NCBI RefSeq assembly: GCF_013201665.1
Contig: NZ_CP053840.1
Span: 2,914,001 to 2,978,000, forward strand
Source: Arcobacter venerupis
GTDB lineage: Bacteria; Campylobacterota; Campylobacteria; Campylobacterales; Arcobacteraceae
Direction of reading: 5' to 3'
DNA: 64,000 nucleotides
Positions 56,084 through 64,000 of this stretch are shown piece by piece (position 1 is the first letter of the stretch; the number at the start of each line of letters is the position of its first letter). The notes below the pieces were generated by a model. It had not been told where the DNA came from and made no database searches. It worked only from the letters and a program-made list of their open reading frames with translations. The position numbers were made by a program, and so were the translations under genes.

Positions 56084-57213
56084 AAAAATTAAATGTTGCA
56101 TTTTATATAAGTTCATCTAAAAAAGTTGGTGGTGGATTTCAATATGAATATAAAGCAATTTCATTATTACTAAATGCAAATTTTAACGATATAAATATTC
56201 TTATTATGACAGATATCCGAAATGTTGTAGCAGAATATACTGAAATGGGTATTGAAACTATATTTATAAAATATCGACAAGAAGATGATACTTTAATCTC
56301 TATGGAGGAATTTTTAACTCGTAGAAATATTGACTTAGTTTATTTCCTAACACCAAGTAGTAAAGCCAAAGAGTTGATAAATATTCCTTATGTTATGACT
56401 GTTTGGGATTTATGCCACAGAGACTTCAATGAATTTCCTGAAGTTAGGAATAATAATGAATTTGAAAAACGAGAAGAAAGATATACTACTTTATTAAAAA
56501 AAGCAATAAAAGTCACTACTGATTCAGAACTTGGTAAAAAAAATATTTGTTATAGATATGGAATAGATGAATCAAGAGTTAAAATATTAAAATTCTTACC
56601 ACAAACAATGAATAATGATAAATACATAAATATAAAAGAAAAATATAATATATCTAATAATTATATATATTATCCTGCTCAATTCTGGGCACATAAAAAT
56701 CATATTTATATTTTAAAAGCATTAAAGATATTAAAAGAACAATATAATTTAACAATTGATACTATATTTACAGGAAGTGATTATGGCAATCTAAATTATA
56801 TTTTAGAAAAAGCTCATGAATTTGATATTAAAAAACAGGTTCACTATTTAGGCTTTGTTGATGAAGAAGAAATTTCAAATTTATATAAACAATCTATTGC
56901 ACTTGTAATGCCTACATATTTTGGTCCAACAAATATCCCCCCTTTAGAAGCATTTTCTTTAAATGTTCCTGTTTGTTATTCTGATTTAGAAGGGCTACGA
57001 GAACAAGTAGGTGAAGCTGCATTTTTAATGAATCTGCAGGATCCAAATAGTCTTGTTAAACATCTTTTAACTATATTAGAAGATAACAGTATTGTTACTG
57101 ATAAGATATTACTGGGGCAAAATATCATTAATTCTTGGACAGAAAAAGATTTTTTAAATGGTATTTATAATATTTTAGATGAATACAAAATACTAAGAGA
57201 ATGTTGGAAATAA
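56080..57213 (+). CDS. GT4-family glycosyltransferase
   Basis: This is a GT-B-fold retaining glycosyltransferase of 377 residues. The start is LNVAFYISSSKKVGGGFQYE, and the C-terminal donor domain shows YYPAQFWAHKNHIYILKALK, HYLGFVDEEEISNLY and VMPTYFGPTNIPPLEAF, which includes the catalytic E of the E-x7-E pattern. ATG 56080 overlaps the upstream stop (ATGA) and is preferred over a TTG nine codons earlier. Mannosyl- or rhamnosyltransferases look alike; GDP-perosamine is a possible donor here. Confidence 0.87.
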   Translation: MKKLNVAFYISSSKKVGGGFQYEYKAISLLLNANFNDINILIMTDIRNVVAEYTEMGIETIFIKYRQEDDTLISMEEFLTRRNIDLVYFLTPSSKAKELINIPYVMTVWDLCHRDFNEFPEVRNNNEFEKREERYTTLLKKAIKVTTDSELGKKNICYRYGIDESRVKILKFLPQTMNNDKYINIKEKYNISNNYIYYPAQFWAHKNHIYILKALKILKEQYNLTIDTIFTGSDYGNLNYILEKAHEFDIKKQVHYLGFVDEEEISNLYKQSIALVMPTYFGPTNIPPLEAFSLNVPVCYSDLEGLREQVGEAAFLMNLQDPNSLVKHLLTILEDNSIVTDKILLGQNIINSWTEKDFLNGIYNILDEYKILRECWK

Positions 57214-57348
57214 AGATATATGAAAAATATCCTATAGGAATTTTTAAATAATTAACATAATTCTATATATAACAAGTTAGAGAATATACAGAAGTAGATG
57301 ATATTGTAAGAATTAATGATGATTTTAAAAAAGAAGAAGATAAATAAT
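57214..57348 (+). pseudogene. Possible decayed coding remnant before gmd
   Basis: Between the GT4 gene and gmd two short open stretches read like protein: a KIYEKYPIGIFK-type run near 57213-57252 and [17 protein letters not shown] within 57273-57347, the latter closed by TAA. They are in different frames and separated by stops. I cannot name the parent gene. The region could also be plain spacer. Confidence 0.3.
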
Positions 57349-58494
57349 ATGACAGAAAAAAAAGTAGCATTAATCACAGGAATTACAGGACAAGATGGAA
57401 GTTATTTAGCAGAGTTTTTACTAAAAAAAGGTTATATTGTACATGGAATAAAAAGAAGAACTTCTTTGTTCAATACAGATAGGATAGACCATCTTTACGA
57501 AGATCCTCATGTAGAAAATAGAAATCTAATTTTACATTTTGGGGATATGACAGATTCTATGAATTTAACTAGAGTTATCCAAGAAGTACAACCTGATGAA
57601 ATATATAATTTAGCAGCAATGAGTCATGTTGCTGTATCTTTTGAAACACCTGAATATGTTGCAAATGCAGATGGAACAGGGACACTTAGAATTCTTGAAG
57701 CAGTAAAACTTCTTGGACTTACAAAAAAAACAAAAATATATCAAGCCTCTACTTCTGAACTTTATGGAAAAGTACAAGAAACACCTCAAAGTGAAACTAC
57801 TCCATTTTATCCAAGAAGTCCTTATGCTGTTGCTAAAATGTACGCTTATTGGATAACTGTGAATTATAGAGAAGCTTATGGTATGTTTGCTTGTAATGGA
57901 ATTCTATTTAACCATGAATCACCAGTAAGAGGAGAAACATTTGTTACTAGAAAAATTACAAGAGCAGCTTCAAAAATAGCTTTAGGTTTACAAGATAAAT
58001 TATACCTTGGAAACTTAGATGCAAAAAGAGATTGGGGTCATGCAAAAGATTATGTAAGAATGATGTGGATGATTTTACAAGCTTCTGAGCCTGAAGATTG
58101 GGTTATTGCAACTGGACAAACAACAACTGTTAGAGATTTTGTGAAATTTGCTTTTGCATATGCTGGAATAAACTTAAGATTTGAAGATGTTGGTGTTGAT
58201 GAAATTGGTATTATAGATTCTTTAGATTTAGAAAAAGCAAAAGCTTCAAATGTAGATATTTCGCATCTAAATATTGGACAAAATGTAGTTTGTGTAGACC
58301 CAAGATATTTCAGACCAACTGAAGTTGATTTACTTTTAGGAAATCCTGCAAAAGCTGAACAAAAACTTGGATGGAATAGAGAATACAACTTACAAGATTT
58401 AGTAAATGATATGATGAAATCAGATTTAAAATTAATGACAAAGGATGTTTACCTAAAAGATGGTGGATATAAAACTATGAGTTATTTTGAGTAA
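57349..58494 (+). CDS. gmd: GDP-mannose 4,6-dehydratase
   Basis: This short-chain dehydrogenase-type enzyme turns GDP-mannose into GDP-4-keto-6-deoxymannose. The NAD(P)-binding motif [16 protein letters not shown], the catalytic STSELYG, and the [15 protein letters not shown] (YxxxK) motif are intact, as is [17 protein letters not shown]. Length is 381 aa from ATG 57349, which fits the conserved N-terminus; an ATG 33 bases earlier would add a non-conserved Lys-rich tail. Usually fcl follows gmd to give GDP-fucose, but here fcl is a remnant, so the product probably feeds the perosamine-synthase-like enzyme encoded at 54.2 kb. Confidence 0.95.
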   Translation: MTEKKVALITGITGQDGSYLAEFLLKKGYIVHGIKRRTSLFNTDRIDHLYEDPHVENRNLILHFGDMTDSMNLTRVIQEVQPDEIYNLAAMSHVAVSFETPEYVANADGTGTLRILEAVKLLGLTKKTKIYQASTSELYGKVQETPQSETTPFYPRSPYAVAKMYAYWITVNYREAYGMFACNGILFNHESPVRGETFVTRKITRAASKIALGLQDKLYLGNLDAKRDWGHAKDYVRMMWMILQASEPEDWVIATGQTTTVRDFVKFAFAYAGINLRFEDVGVDEIGIIDSLDLEKAKASNVDISHLNIGQNVVCVDPRYFRPTEVDLLLGNPAKAEQKLGWNREYNLQDLVNDMMKSDLKLMTKDVYLKDGGYKTMSYFE

Positions 58495-58501
58495 AATTAA
58501 A

Positions 58502-58809
58502 ATGAATAAAACATAGGCCGAACTTGATTTAATAAATCAAAAAGAAGTTAAAGATTTTTTTGAAACTAAAAAAATAGAATATGTTATTTTGGCTGGTACA
58601 AAAGATATATTTATAAAGGAATTAGCAGAACTAATCAAAAATATTGTAGAGTTTAGAGGAGAATTAATTTTTAACATAGATAAGCCAGATGGCTCTTTAG
58701 AAAATCAACTAATGTATCTAATCTTCATAATTTAGGATAGAAATACAAAATTGAGATAGAAGATGGTATAAAAAATATATATGAGTGGTATAAAAATGAA
58801 TACAAATAA
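58502..58809 (+). pseudogene. fcl: Deleted and disrupted fcl (GDP-L-fucose synthase) remnant
   Basis: After ATG AAT AAA and an in-frame TAG, the frame reads AELDLINQKEVKDFFETKK, then IEYVILA, matching Fcl residues about 35-60. It then jumps to GTKDIFIKELAELIKNIV and FNIDKPDGS, matching the Fcl C-terminal part; about 190 internal residues are missing. A frameshift near 58715 follows. A second frame then gives SNLHNLG, a TAG where LGW is expected, and KYKIEIEDGIKNIYEWYKNE. At least two deletions, one frameshift and two nonsense codons make it non-functional. It retains the usual place directly after gmd, and the next gene starts within its 3' end. Confidence 0.88.
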
Positions 58810-59842
58810 AACAAAAGTAACCATTGTAACAGTAACTTATAATGCACAAGAATATCTTGAACAAACTATTAAGAGTATCATAGAACAAGATTATCCAAAT
58901 ATTGAATATATAATTATTGATGGTGCTAGTACTGATAAAACTGTTGATATTATAAAGAAATATGAAAAATACATCACTTATTGGATTAGTGAACCTGATA
59001 CTGGAATTTATGATGCCATGAATAAAGGCATTAATGTTGCAACAGGAGAATGGATTAATTTTATGAATGCAGGTGATAGTTTTTGTGAAAATAATACAAT
59101 TCTAAATGTGATAAAAAGCCTAAAGAATGATACAGATCTTATTTCTGGTGATATATATTATATTGAAAATGACGAAAAAACTTATCACAAACAACAATTA
59201 ATTAATTATCCAATGCAAAATATGTTTTGCTATCATCAGACGTTATTTACAAAAACATCTATCATGAAACAAATAAAGTTTTCAACTGAATTTAGAATTG
59301 CAGGGGATTATGATTTTGTCCTTAAATGTTATATAAAAAACTATAAATTTCAATACTTAAATTTTGCCATAGCTAATTTTATAAGTGGAGGATTAGCTGA
59401 AAGTCAAAATATTATTGCTAGAATTGAAGATATATTTATTCAATCAAAATATACACAAGATTCTAGTGATATATTTAATTCATACTCTTTTACACGATTA
59501 AATAGCTACAATAAAACAAATAATTCACTATTTACTAGACTATTAAATAATTTGTATTTACAATGTCAGGAATACGATTTAGATAAGAAAAAATTTGTAC
59601 TTTACGGATATGGTAATATAGGAGAAATTATTTACAATAAATATGAAAATAATATTACTCACATTATCGATCAAAATCATGAAAATATAATACATGATAA
59701 ATTATATGGAACTAATTTATTATCATCTTTAAATTTTGAATACATTCTAATTAGTGTCTTGGGTAAAGAAAAGGAGATTAAAAAATATTTAATAAAAACT
59801 TTCAATATCCCAGAAAGTAAGATTTTAACATTTAAGATTTAA
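58796..59842 (+). CDS. GT2 glycosyltransferase with C-terminal Rossmann-like domain
   Basis: The N-terminal 230 residues form a GT-A domain of the WcaA/colanic-acid type: VTIVTVTYNAQEYLEQTI, IIDGASTDKTVDII, WISEPDTGIYDAMNKGINVA and FMNAGDSF (metal-site region). The last 85 residues (FVLYGYGNIGEIIYNKYENN) look like a small Rossmann domain also seen fused to other glycan enzymes. ATG 58796 is preferred (348 aa); an ATG 15 bases upstream lies in the fcl remnant. GAGTGG seven bases before may serve as its ribosome-binding site. Its stop overlaps the stop of the convergent gene. Confidence 0.87.
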   Translation: MNTNKTKVTIVTVTYNAQEYLEQTIKSIIEQDYPNIEYIIIDGASTDKTVDIIKKYEKYITYWISEPDTGIYDAMNKGINVATGEWINFMNAGDSFCENNTILNVIKSLKNDTDLISGDIYYIENDEKTYHKQQLINYPMQNMFCYHQTLFTKTSIMKQIKFSTEFRIAGDYDFVLKCYIKNYKFQYLNFAIANFISGGLAESQNIIARIEDIFIQSKYTQDSSDIFNSYSFTRLNSYNKTNNSLFTRLLNNLYLQCQEYDLDKKKFVLYGYGNIGEIIYNKYENNITHIIDQNHENIIHDKLYGTNLLSSLNFEYILISVLGKEKEIKKYLIKTFNIPESKILTFKI

Positions 59843-60897
59843 ATTTCAAATCTTGATTTTTCAGGGAATATCTCTAGTAAAGCTTTATTTAAAATAGTTT
59901 TAGAAAAGTTAAAATCTTTATCACTCATAGTTTCTTTAGTATATCTTCCTTTTGATGTGGAATCATTAATACAGTATATTTTATATGTTCTATTTTTTAT
60001 ATCCTGTGCAATTTTTACTGCATCATTCGTGGTTCTTAATTCAATATATTTTCTATGGTTAATCATATTATTAATATTTCCTGGATAAAACTTTCCACTA
60101 ACTAATTGCCAATATCTAAAAAGATATTGATTGACATCACTATTATCTCTAAATTTTGATAAAGATGTTTGAATAAGTAATTCTTCTTCTTTAGTCCAAA
60201 GATCATAAAATGTTGACTTTAAAAATGGTTGAGGATAATGATTTATTAAAAATCCTGTAAATGTTTTCCAATATAATAAAAGTAAATTTGGGAAACAATA
60301 GATTCCATAATTTAAATTAAACCATTTAAAAAAATTCTTTAAAATTATTCCTCTTTTTGTCAATCTATCTCCAACATGTCTATTAAAATTTTTATTTATA
60401 ATATCTATATCATTCATTACAATATGTGAAATGATTCCATCATGCATTATATTTGATATAGCAAAATCTACAGGTAAATTATTCTTAAAAAATTCATCTA
60501 TACTTAGAGGTTTTAGGATAAAAAGGTCATCATTAAAGTAAACAAATTTTTCACTTAATCCTTCAATTTTATGTAAGTTTATTTCTATAGGATGAGAACT
60601 AAATGTTGGTAAATATCTTTTCTCTAAATAATCTTTGTGAGTAATAATAACTAATTTTTCATGGTGAATATTTAACCATTTAGGTAAATGCCCATATGTA
60701 ATAAGATATATTTTATTAACCCAAGGGGTACATTTCTCAAAACTTCTAAAAATAAATTGTAAATTATCCCAATCTCTAAATCTATCTTCTGAATTAAGTA
60801 ATTTATTTTTAGGCACATATTTATTAAACTCTATTTTCCATTCCAAATCATTTCCATCAACCCAAGGTATCACAAAATCGATAACATTATTTTTCAT
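59839..60897 (-). CDS. Stealth-family hexose-1-phosphate transferase
   Basis: Stealth proteins transfer sugar-1-phosphate units in phosphate-linked capsules. The conserved regions are visible: IDFVIPWVDGNDLEWK (CR1), RFRDWDNLQFIFRSFEKCTP and IYLITYGHLPKWL (CR2), FVYFNDDLFILKPLS and HVGDR (middle), and the C-terminal HYPQPFLKSTFYDLW. Length is 352 aa. It is the last gene of the minus-strand operon and overlaps the methyltransferase by 11 bases. Together with a LicC-like and LicD-like enzyme upstream, it indicates a phosphodiester-containing glycan. Substrate is unknown. Confidence 0.88.
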   Translation of the reverse strand: MKNNVIDFVIPWVDGNDLEWKIEFNKYVPKNKLLNSEDRFRDWDNLQFIFRSFEKCTPWVNKIYLITYGHLPKWLNIHHEKLVIITHKDYLEKRYLPTFSSHPIEINLHKIEGLSEKFVYFNDDLFILKPLSIDEFFKNNLPVDFAISNIMHDGIISHIVMNDIDIINKNFNRHVGDRLTKRGIILKNFFKWFNLNYGIYCFPNLLLLYWKTFTGFLINHYPQPFLKSTFYDLWTKEEELLIQTSLSKFRDNSDVNQYLFRYWQLVSGKFYPGNINNMINHRKYIELRTTNDAVKIAQDIKNRTYKIYCINDSTSKGRYTKETMSDKDFNFSKTILNKALLEIFPEKSRFEI

Positions 60898-61804
60898 CCA
60901 TTTTACCTTTATACAAACTCTTTTCTAAATATAAATAAAAATGGCTAGATTTCAATGATTTATCAACAAATTTTGGAACAATATCTTTAAGTAAAAAAGG
61001 ATTATTTTCAACATTTTTTCTTGCATCTTTAAAAATATTAAAATATTTATCCAAATAATATAAACTATAACCATAATTTCGATATAGATTTACAAATGTT
61101 TTTTCAAAAATACCACTTTTATAAAAATCTACATTTCTATAATATGCCACATAACCTTTTGATTTCCAATCATTATTTCCATGAATTAAAGTGCTCTCTC
61201 GAATAACCAAAAAACCATCTTTATTTAGCAATTTTAAAAGATTGTTATAAACATTTTCAACATCATTAGCAGGTGTGTACATAAAAATATCACCTACAAA
61301 AACAAAATCAAATTTACCTAAAGCATCTTTTTTCATAGTCATAAAATTTTCATATATATAATTTATGTTAGGATTTTGATTTTCTTGATTATTTTGAATA
61401 ATTCTCTCTTGCGATAAATCAATACCAACGGTATTATCAAATAATTTTGCAAACTCTTTAGTATATCTTCCATTCCCACAACCAATATCCAAAGCTCTTG
61501 ATTTATTTTTTATATTCTCTTTTATAATTGTTTCTAATTCTTTAACTTCATAACTAAATCTGACTTTTGAGATATATTCATCATTTGTTATATATCCACC
61601 ATCTTTATAGTTTTTATAAGCTTTTGACCAAAAATCACCAATTATATACTTTTGCGTTTCATCTGTATCATACTCATCACTATCAAAATATAAATGAATT
61701 TTATCTTGTAAAAATTTGTACTCTTCATCTAAAGCTTTTTTTTCTTCTTCTATAGCTACTAATCTTTTTTTTGCTTCTATTAATTCTAGGTTTAATTTAT
61801 CCAT
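60887..61804 (-). CDS. SAM-dependent methyltransferase with N-terminal coiled coil
   Basis: The first 45 residues form a coiled coil (LELIEAKKRLVAIEEEKKAL). The methyltransferase core follows: motif I ALDIGCGNGRYTKEFAKLF, then VGIDLSQERI and FDFVFVGDIFMY. Length is 305 aa. It follows the cytidylyltransferase gene without a gap and overlaps the Stealth gene. By position it may methylate the sugar, the phosphate, or an aminoethyl-type substituent. No direct evidence separates these. Confidence 0.83.
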   Translation of the reverse strand: MDKLNLELIEAKKRLVAIEEEKKALDEEYKFLQDKIHLYFDSDEYDTDETQKYIIGDFWSKAYKNYKDGGYITNDEYISKVRFSYEVKELETIIKENIKNKSRALDIGCGNGRYTKEFAKLFDNTVGIDLSQERIIQNNQENQNPNINYIYENFMTMKKDALGKFDFVFVGDIFMYTPANDVENVYNNLLKLLNKDGFLVIRESTLIHGNNDWKSKGYVAYYRNVDFYKSGIFEKTFVNLYRNYGYSLYYLDKYFNIFKDARKNVENNPFLLKDIVPKFVDKSLKSSHFYLYLEKSLYKGKMDEK

Positions 61805-62515
61805 CTATTTATCTCGCTCTAAATAAATTTTTATTCTTTCATAATCTTCAATATAATCAACCTCAGCCCAAAATAATCCATTAATATCTTTAATAAAAAC
61901 ATTTTTCTGATCTAAACTTCTATAAAATATATCTTCCCACCAATAATTATGTTTTTGTTCACTTATTAATTCATTAAGTCTTTTTTTCATAAATGAAATA
62001 TCATTTTTATTGATTTTTGCAATTCCAACATATTCGCCAGTTGTTTCTTCTACACTTAACTCTTTTCCAAATTTTACTAATTTATTATTTTTCCATTGAA
62101 ATTTATAATCTGCATCTTCAATTCTTGAGCTATCACTTAAAAATAAAGGTGAGGTTTCTTCTTTTAAAAGTAAATCTACCACTTTTTCTTCAATAAAAAC
62201 ATCTCCATTCATAATAATATAATCATCATTATCTTCTAAAAAATCTTGTGCAAACCATGTTGATGCAATTGAGTTTGTTACATCGTAAAAATTGTTTTTA
62301 TATGATTTATACTCCAATCCTTTTAAAGAATCTACTATAAAACTTTCACTATACCCTGTAACTATTGCAATATCAGTTATAGCTTTTTTGTTTAATAACT
62401 CAACCGTATATCTAATTAATTCAATATCACCTATTCTAACACAACATTTTGGTTGTCCATTTAGATGCCTACTAATTCTACTACCAATACCAGCTGCCAT
62501 TATTAAAACTTTCAT
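61805..62515 (-). CDS. LicC/PntC-like cytidylyltransferase
   Basis: This small nucleotidyltransferase (236 aa) has the G-x-G-S-R-type loop MAAGIGSRISRHLNGQPKCC, the lysine of QPK, the NGDVF metal region, and the tail LFWAEVDYIEDYERIKIYLE. It resembles LicC (phosphocholine) and PntC (2-aminoethylphosphonate) cytidylyltransferases. The gene directly upstream encodes a PhnW-like aminotransferase, and in Treponema PntC the two activities are fused. That favours CMP-aminoethylphosphonate, but phosphocholine or a similar head group is possible. Its ATG follows the upstream stop immediately (TAAATG). Confidence 0.8.
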   Translation of the reverse strand: MKVLIMAAGIGSRISRHLNGQPKCCVRIGDIELIRYTVELLNKKAITDIAIVTGYSESFIVDSLKGLEYKSYKNNFYDVTNSIASTWFAQDFLEDNDDYIIMNGDVFIEEKVVDLLLKEETSPLFLSDSSRIEDADYKFQWKNNKLVKFGKELSVEETTGEYVGIAKINKNDISFMKKRLNELISEQKHNYWWEDIFYRSLDQKNVFIKDINGLFWAEVDYIEDYERIKIYLERDK

Positions 62516-63577
62516 TTATATTTTCCCATAATATTGTTTTAGAGCATTTATTAATACATCAACATACTTTTTATTCATATTACCCATATGTGAAACTCTT
62601 ATTAATTTCTCTTTTAAATCTCCACCACTTGGTGTTAATATAATATTATATCTTTCTTCAAAATCTTTTATTATTTGACTTGCTAATTTTCCATCAGTTG
62701 GAGTTAAAGTGGTCATTGCATTTGGCATATTTTTTACATAAAATTCAAAAGGTAAATCTTTTATATTTTTTCTAAAATAGTTAGCTAGTTTTTTTGTTTT
62801 TTTATTAGTTTTAGAAATTGTTTGTTTTTTTAACTCTTGTAATCTTTTATTTAATTGAAGAATTATTGAAATAGCAGGAGTAAATGGTGTTTGTCCCCTT
62901 TGTACATCAAGAATATATGATTTAAAATTAAAATATATAGAATTAATCTCTTGTAATTTCGAAACTGCTTTTGGGCTTAAAACAACTATCCCAAGTCCAG
63001 GAGGAAGTGCCAACCCTTTATTTGAACTAATAATCAAAGCATCAATATTATGTTTTATCATATTAATTTCATCACTTACAAATGAACTTATAGCATCTAC
63101 AATATTTAGAAGTTTATTTTTTTTACAAAATTGTCCAACCTTATTTAAATTATAGAGTTTTCCAATAGTTGTTTCATGGGCATTTACAATAAAGGCATTT
63201 GCAGGAATAGAACTAAATTCTTCAAACTTTATATTATCATCTTTGTTAATCTTCACATCAAAATTTGGAATATTATGAGTATTACAAATATCAACAAATC
63301 TTTGTCCAAATCCACCACCATTTATTACAATTGCATTATCTTCTTTTGACAAAAGATTCATAATAACCGCTTCCATAGCTCCTGTTCCTGAACTTGTCAT
63401 AAAGATAACTTCACTGCCTTTTGGAGCACTAGTTAATGTTAATAAATCTTTTTTACATTCTAAAACTATTTTTGAAAAATATTCATTTCTAAAATAAGGC
63501 AATTGTAAAGAACCAATTTTTAAAATCTTTTTTGACATAGGTACAGGACCTGGTGTAAATATATATTGTTTATTCAT
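62516..63577 (-). CDS. PhnW-like class V aminotransferase
   Basis: This PLP enzyme of the alanine-glyoxylate/PhnW group has 353 residues. The start YIFTPGPVPMSKKILKIGSL, the MTSSGTGAMEAVIMN box, GGGFGQRFVDIC and the PLP lysine in IISSNKGLALPPGLG are visible, as is the C-terminal RVSHMGNM. The next gene is a LicC/PntC-like cytidylyltransferase. A 2-aminoethylphosphonate transaminase acting in the synthesis direction is the best guess; serine or alanine-glyoxylate transaminase is the alternative. It overlaps the upstream LicD-like gene by eight bases. Confidence 0.78.
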   Translation of the reverse strand: MNKQYIFTPGPVPMSKKILKIGSLQLPYFRNEYFSKIVLECKKDLLTLTSAPKGSEVIFMTSSGTGAMEAVIMNLLSKEDNAIVINGGGFGQRFVDICNTHNIPNFDVKINKDDNIKFEEFSSIPANAFIVNAHETTIGKLYNLNKVGQFCKKNKLLNIVDAISSFVSDEINMIKHNIDALIISSNKGLALPPGLGIVVLSPKAVSKLQEINSIYFNFKSYILDVQRGQTPFTPAISIILQLNKRLQELKKQTISKTNKKTKKLANYFRKNIKDLPFEFYVKNMPNAMTTLTPTDGKLASQIIKDFEERYNIILTPSGGDLKEKLIRVSHMGNMNKKYVDVLINALKQYYGKI

Positions 63578-64000
63578 CTGTTTTGTTCTTTTTTATAAAA
63601 TCAATTAATTGCTGTGTATCTAATAAATTCCCATAATCTTTATATGACCATTTTTTAGCTGGTATTTTCCAGCTTTCACCATATAATAATTTCACATATT
63701 CTTGAGCATTATTAGGAATAAGTAACTTCATATCTTTGTAATCAAAATAATTTTTACCATCAACAAACTCTTTATTAAAATACAAATAATAATCAGCTTC
63801 ATAATCCATTACGTAATATTTACCTATATCCACAGCTAAATTAATATCTAAAACTGTTGGTTCAGTTTGGCTTGGATTTGAATTTGATTTTATTATTATT
63901 TTATCAATTTCATCTTTTTTTGTAAGGATTCTATCTTCTTTATAAATTACTTTTATAAGTTGATTTTGTTTTAATAATTCATTTTCATTTATTAAATTCC
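63570..64000 (-). CDS. LicD-type phosphotransferase, C-terminal part (cut by window end)
   Basis: The open frame runs without a stop from the window end to TAA at 63570, so the gene starts beyond 64000; the internal GTG at 63833 is not taken as the start. The visible 142 residues include a Lys/Asn-rich stretch and the C-terminal pattern IPNNAQEYVKLLYGESWKIP, then a KKWSYKDYGNLLD-like end, typical of LicD/fukutin-type transferases. Those move a phospho head group from a CDP or CMP carrier to a glycan. It fits the cytidylyltransferase encoded two genes downstream. Confidence 0.7.
   Translation of the reverse strand, partial: NLINENELLKQNQLIKVIYKEDRILTKKDEIDKIIIKSNSNPSQTEPTVLDINLAVDIGKYYVMDYEADYYLYFNKEFVDGKNYFDYKDMKLLIPNNAQEYVKLLYGESWKIPAKKWSYKDYGNLLDTQQLIDFIKKNKTDE

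Noticed and set aside
57316-57348. N-terminal extension of Gmd ([11 protein letters not shown])
   Set aside because: It is not part of the Gmd family, lies in the spacer, and the conserved protein begins at ATG 57349.
63570-63833. Stand-alone 87-residue protein starting at GTG 63833
   Set aside because: The frame stays open to the window end, and the visible part matches the C-terminus of a longer LicD-type protein, so it is a truncated gene.
1-64000. tRNA, rRNA, CRISPR array, insertion sequence or prophage
   Set aside because: No cloverleaf-like GC-richer element, regularly spaced repeat, transposase, integrase or phage structural gene was recognised on either strand.

Overview
The window is a chromosomal segment of an AT-rich Campylobacterota bacterium, most likely an Arcobacter-type organism. 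This is inferred from several points. The fumarate reductase has the Wolinella-type CAB layout with a diheme cytochrome b subunit. The group-1 NiFe hydrogenase has Wolinella/Campylobacter-type subunits, the flagellin is short (274 residues) with Maf-type glycosyltransferases beside it, and the TrmA, PilD and CoaBC proteins look Campylobacterota-like. No rRNA, tRNA, CRISPR, prophage or insertion sequence was seen.

Left part (1-24.2 kb). On the minus strand, hydABC (membrane-bound uptake hydrogenase) lies just upstream of frdCAB (menaquinol:fumarate reductase); together they could form an H2-to-fumarate electron path. Next come a GGDEF/EAL protein, a plug-less TonB-receptor-like barrel, dsbD with a periplasmic thioredoxin, a rhodanese, and a three-gene rimK cassette (glutamate ligase, retropepsin-like RimB, AspA/AstE-type zinc hydrolase). 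These are followed by a second EAL protein, psd, small conserved proteins, a soluble FIST chemoreceptor, and hrcA-grpE-dnaK with a clear sigma70 promoter and a half-degenerate CIRCE operator.

Middle part (24.4-41.5 kb). A TAXI-TRAP transporter (binding protein plus fused permease, separated by two strong hairpins) faces a two-component system, with a shared terminator between them. Then a tightly overlapping minus-strand run encodes CoaBC, UppS, prepilin peptidase, an LptF/LptG-type permease and TruA, preceded by GlmU, an ankyrin-repeat protein and a SUV3-like RNA helicase. TrmA is on the plus strand.

Right part (41.5-64 kb) is a surface-glycan island. It opens with a flagellin gene behind a GC-richer, hairpin-rich leader that is the best candidate here for an undescribed regulatory RNA, followed by two divergent Maf (DUF115) glycosyltransferase genes. 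A long plus-strand operon then encodes WecF-like and GT2/GT4 transferases, WbqC, two radical SAM/SPASM proteins, a WecE-type aminotransferase, methyltransferases, a cupin, a perosamine-synthase-like aminotransferase and Gmd. The next position holds a deleted remnant of fcl (GDP-fucose synthase), so Gmd product probably goes to GDP-perosamine instead of GDP-fucose. Facing it on the minus strand is a second operon: a LicD-type transferase (cut by the window end), a PhnW-like class V aminotransferase, a LicC/PntC-like cytidylyltransferase, a methyltransferase and a Stealth phosphotransferase. This set suggests a phospho- or phosphono-substituted glycan.
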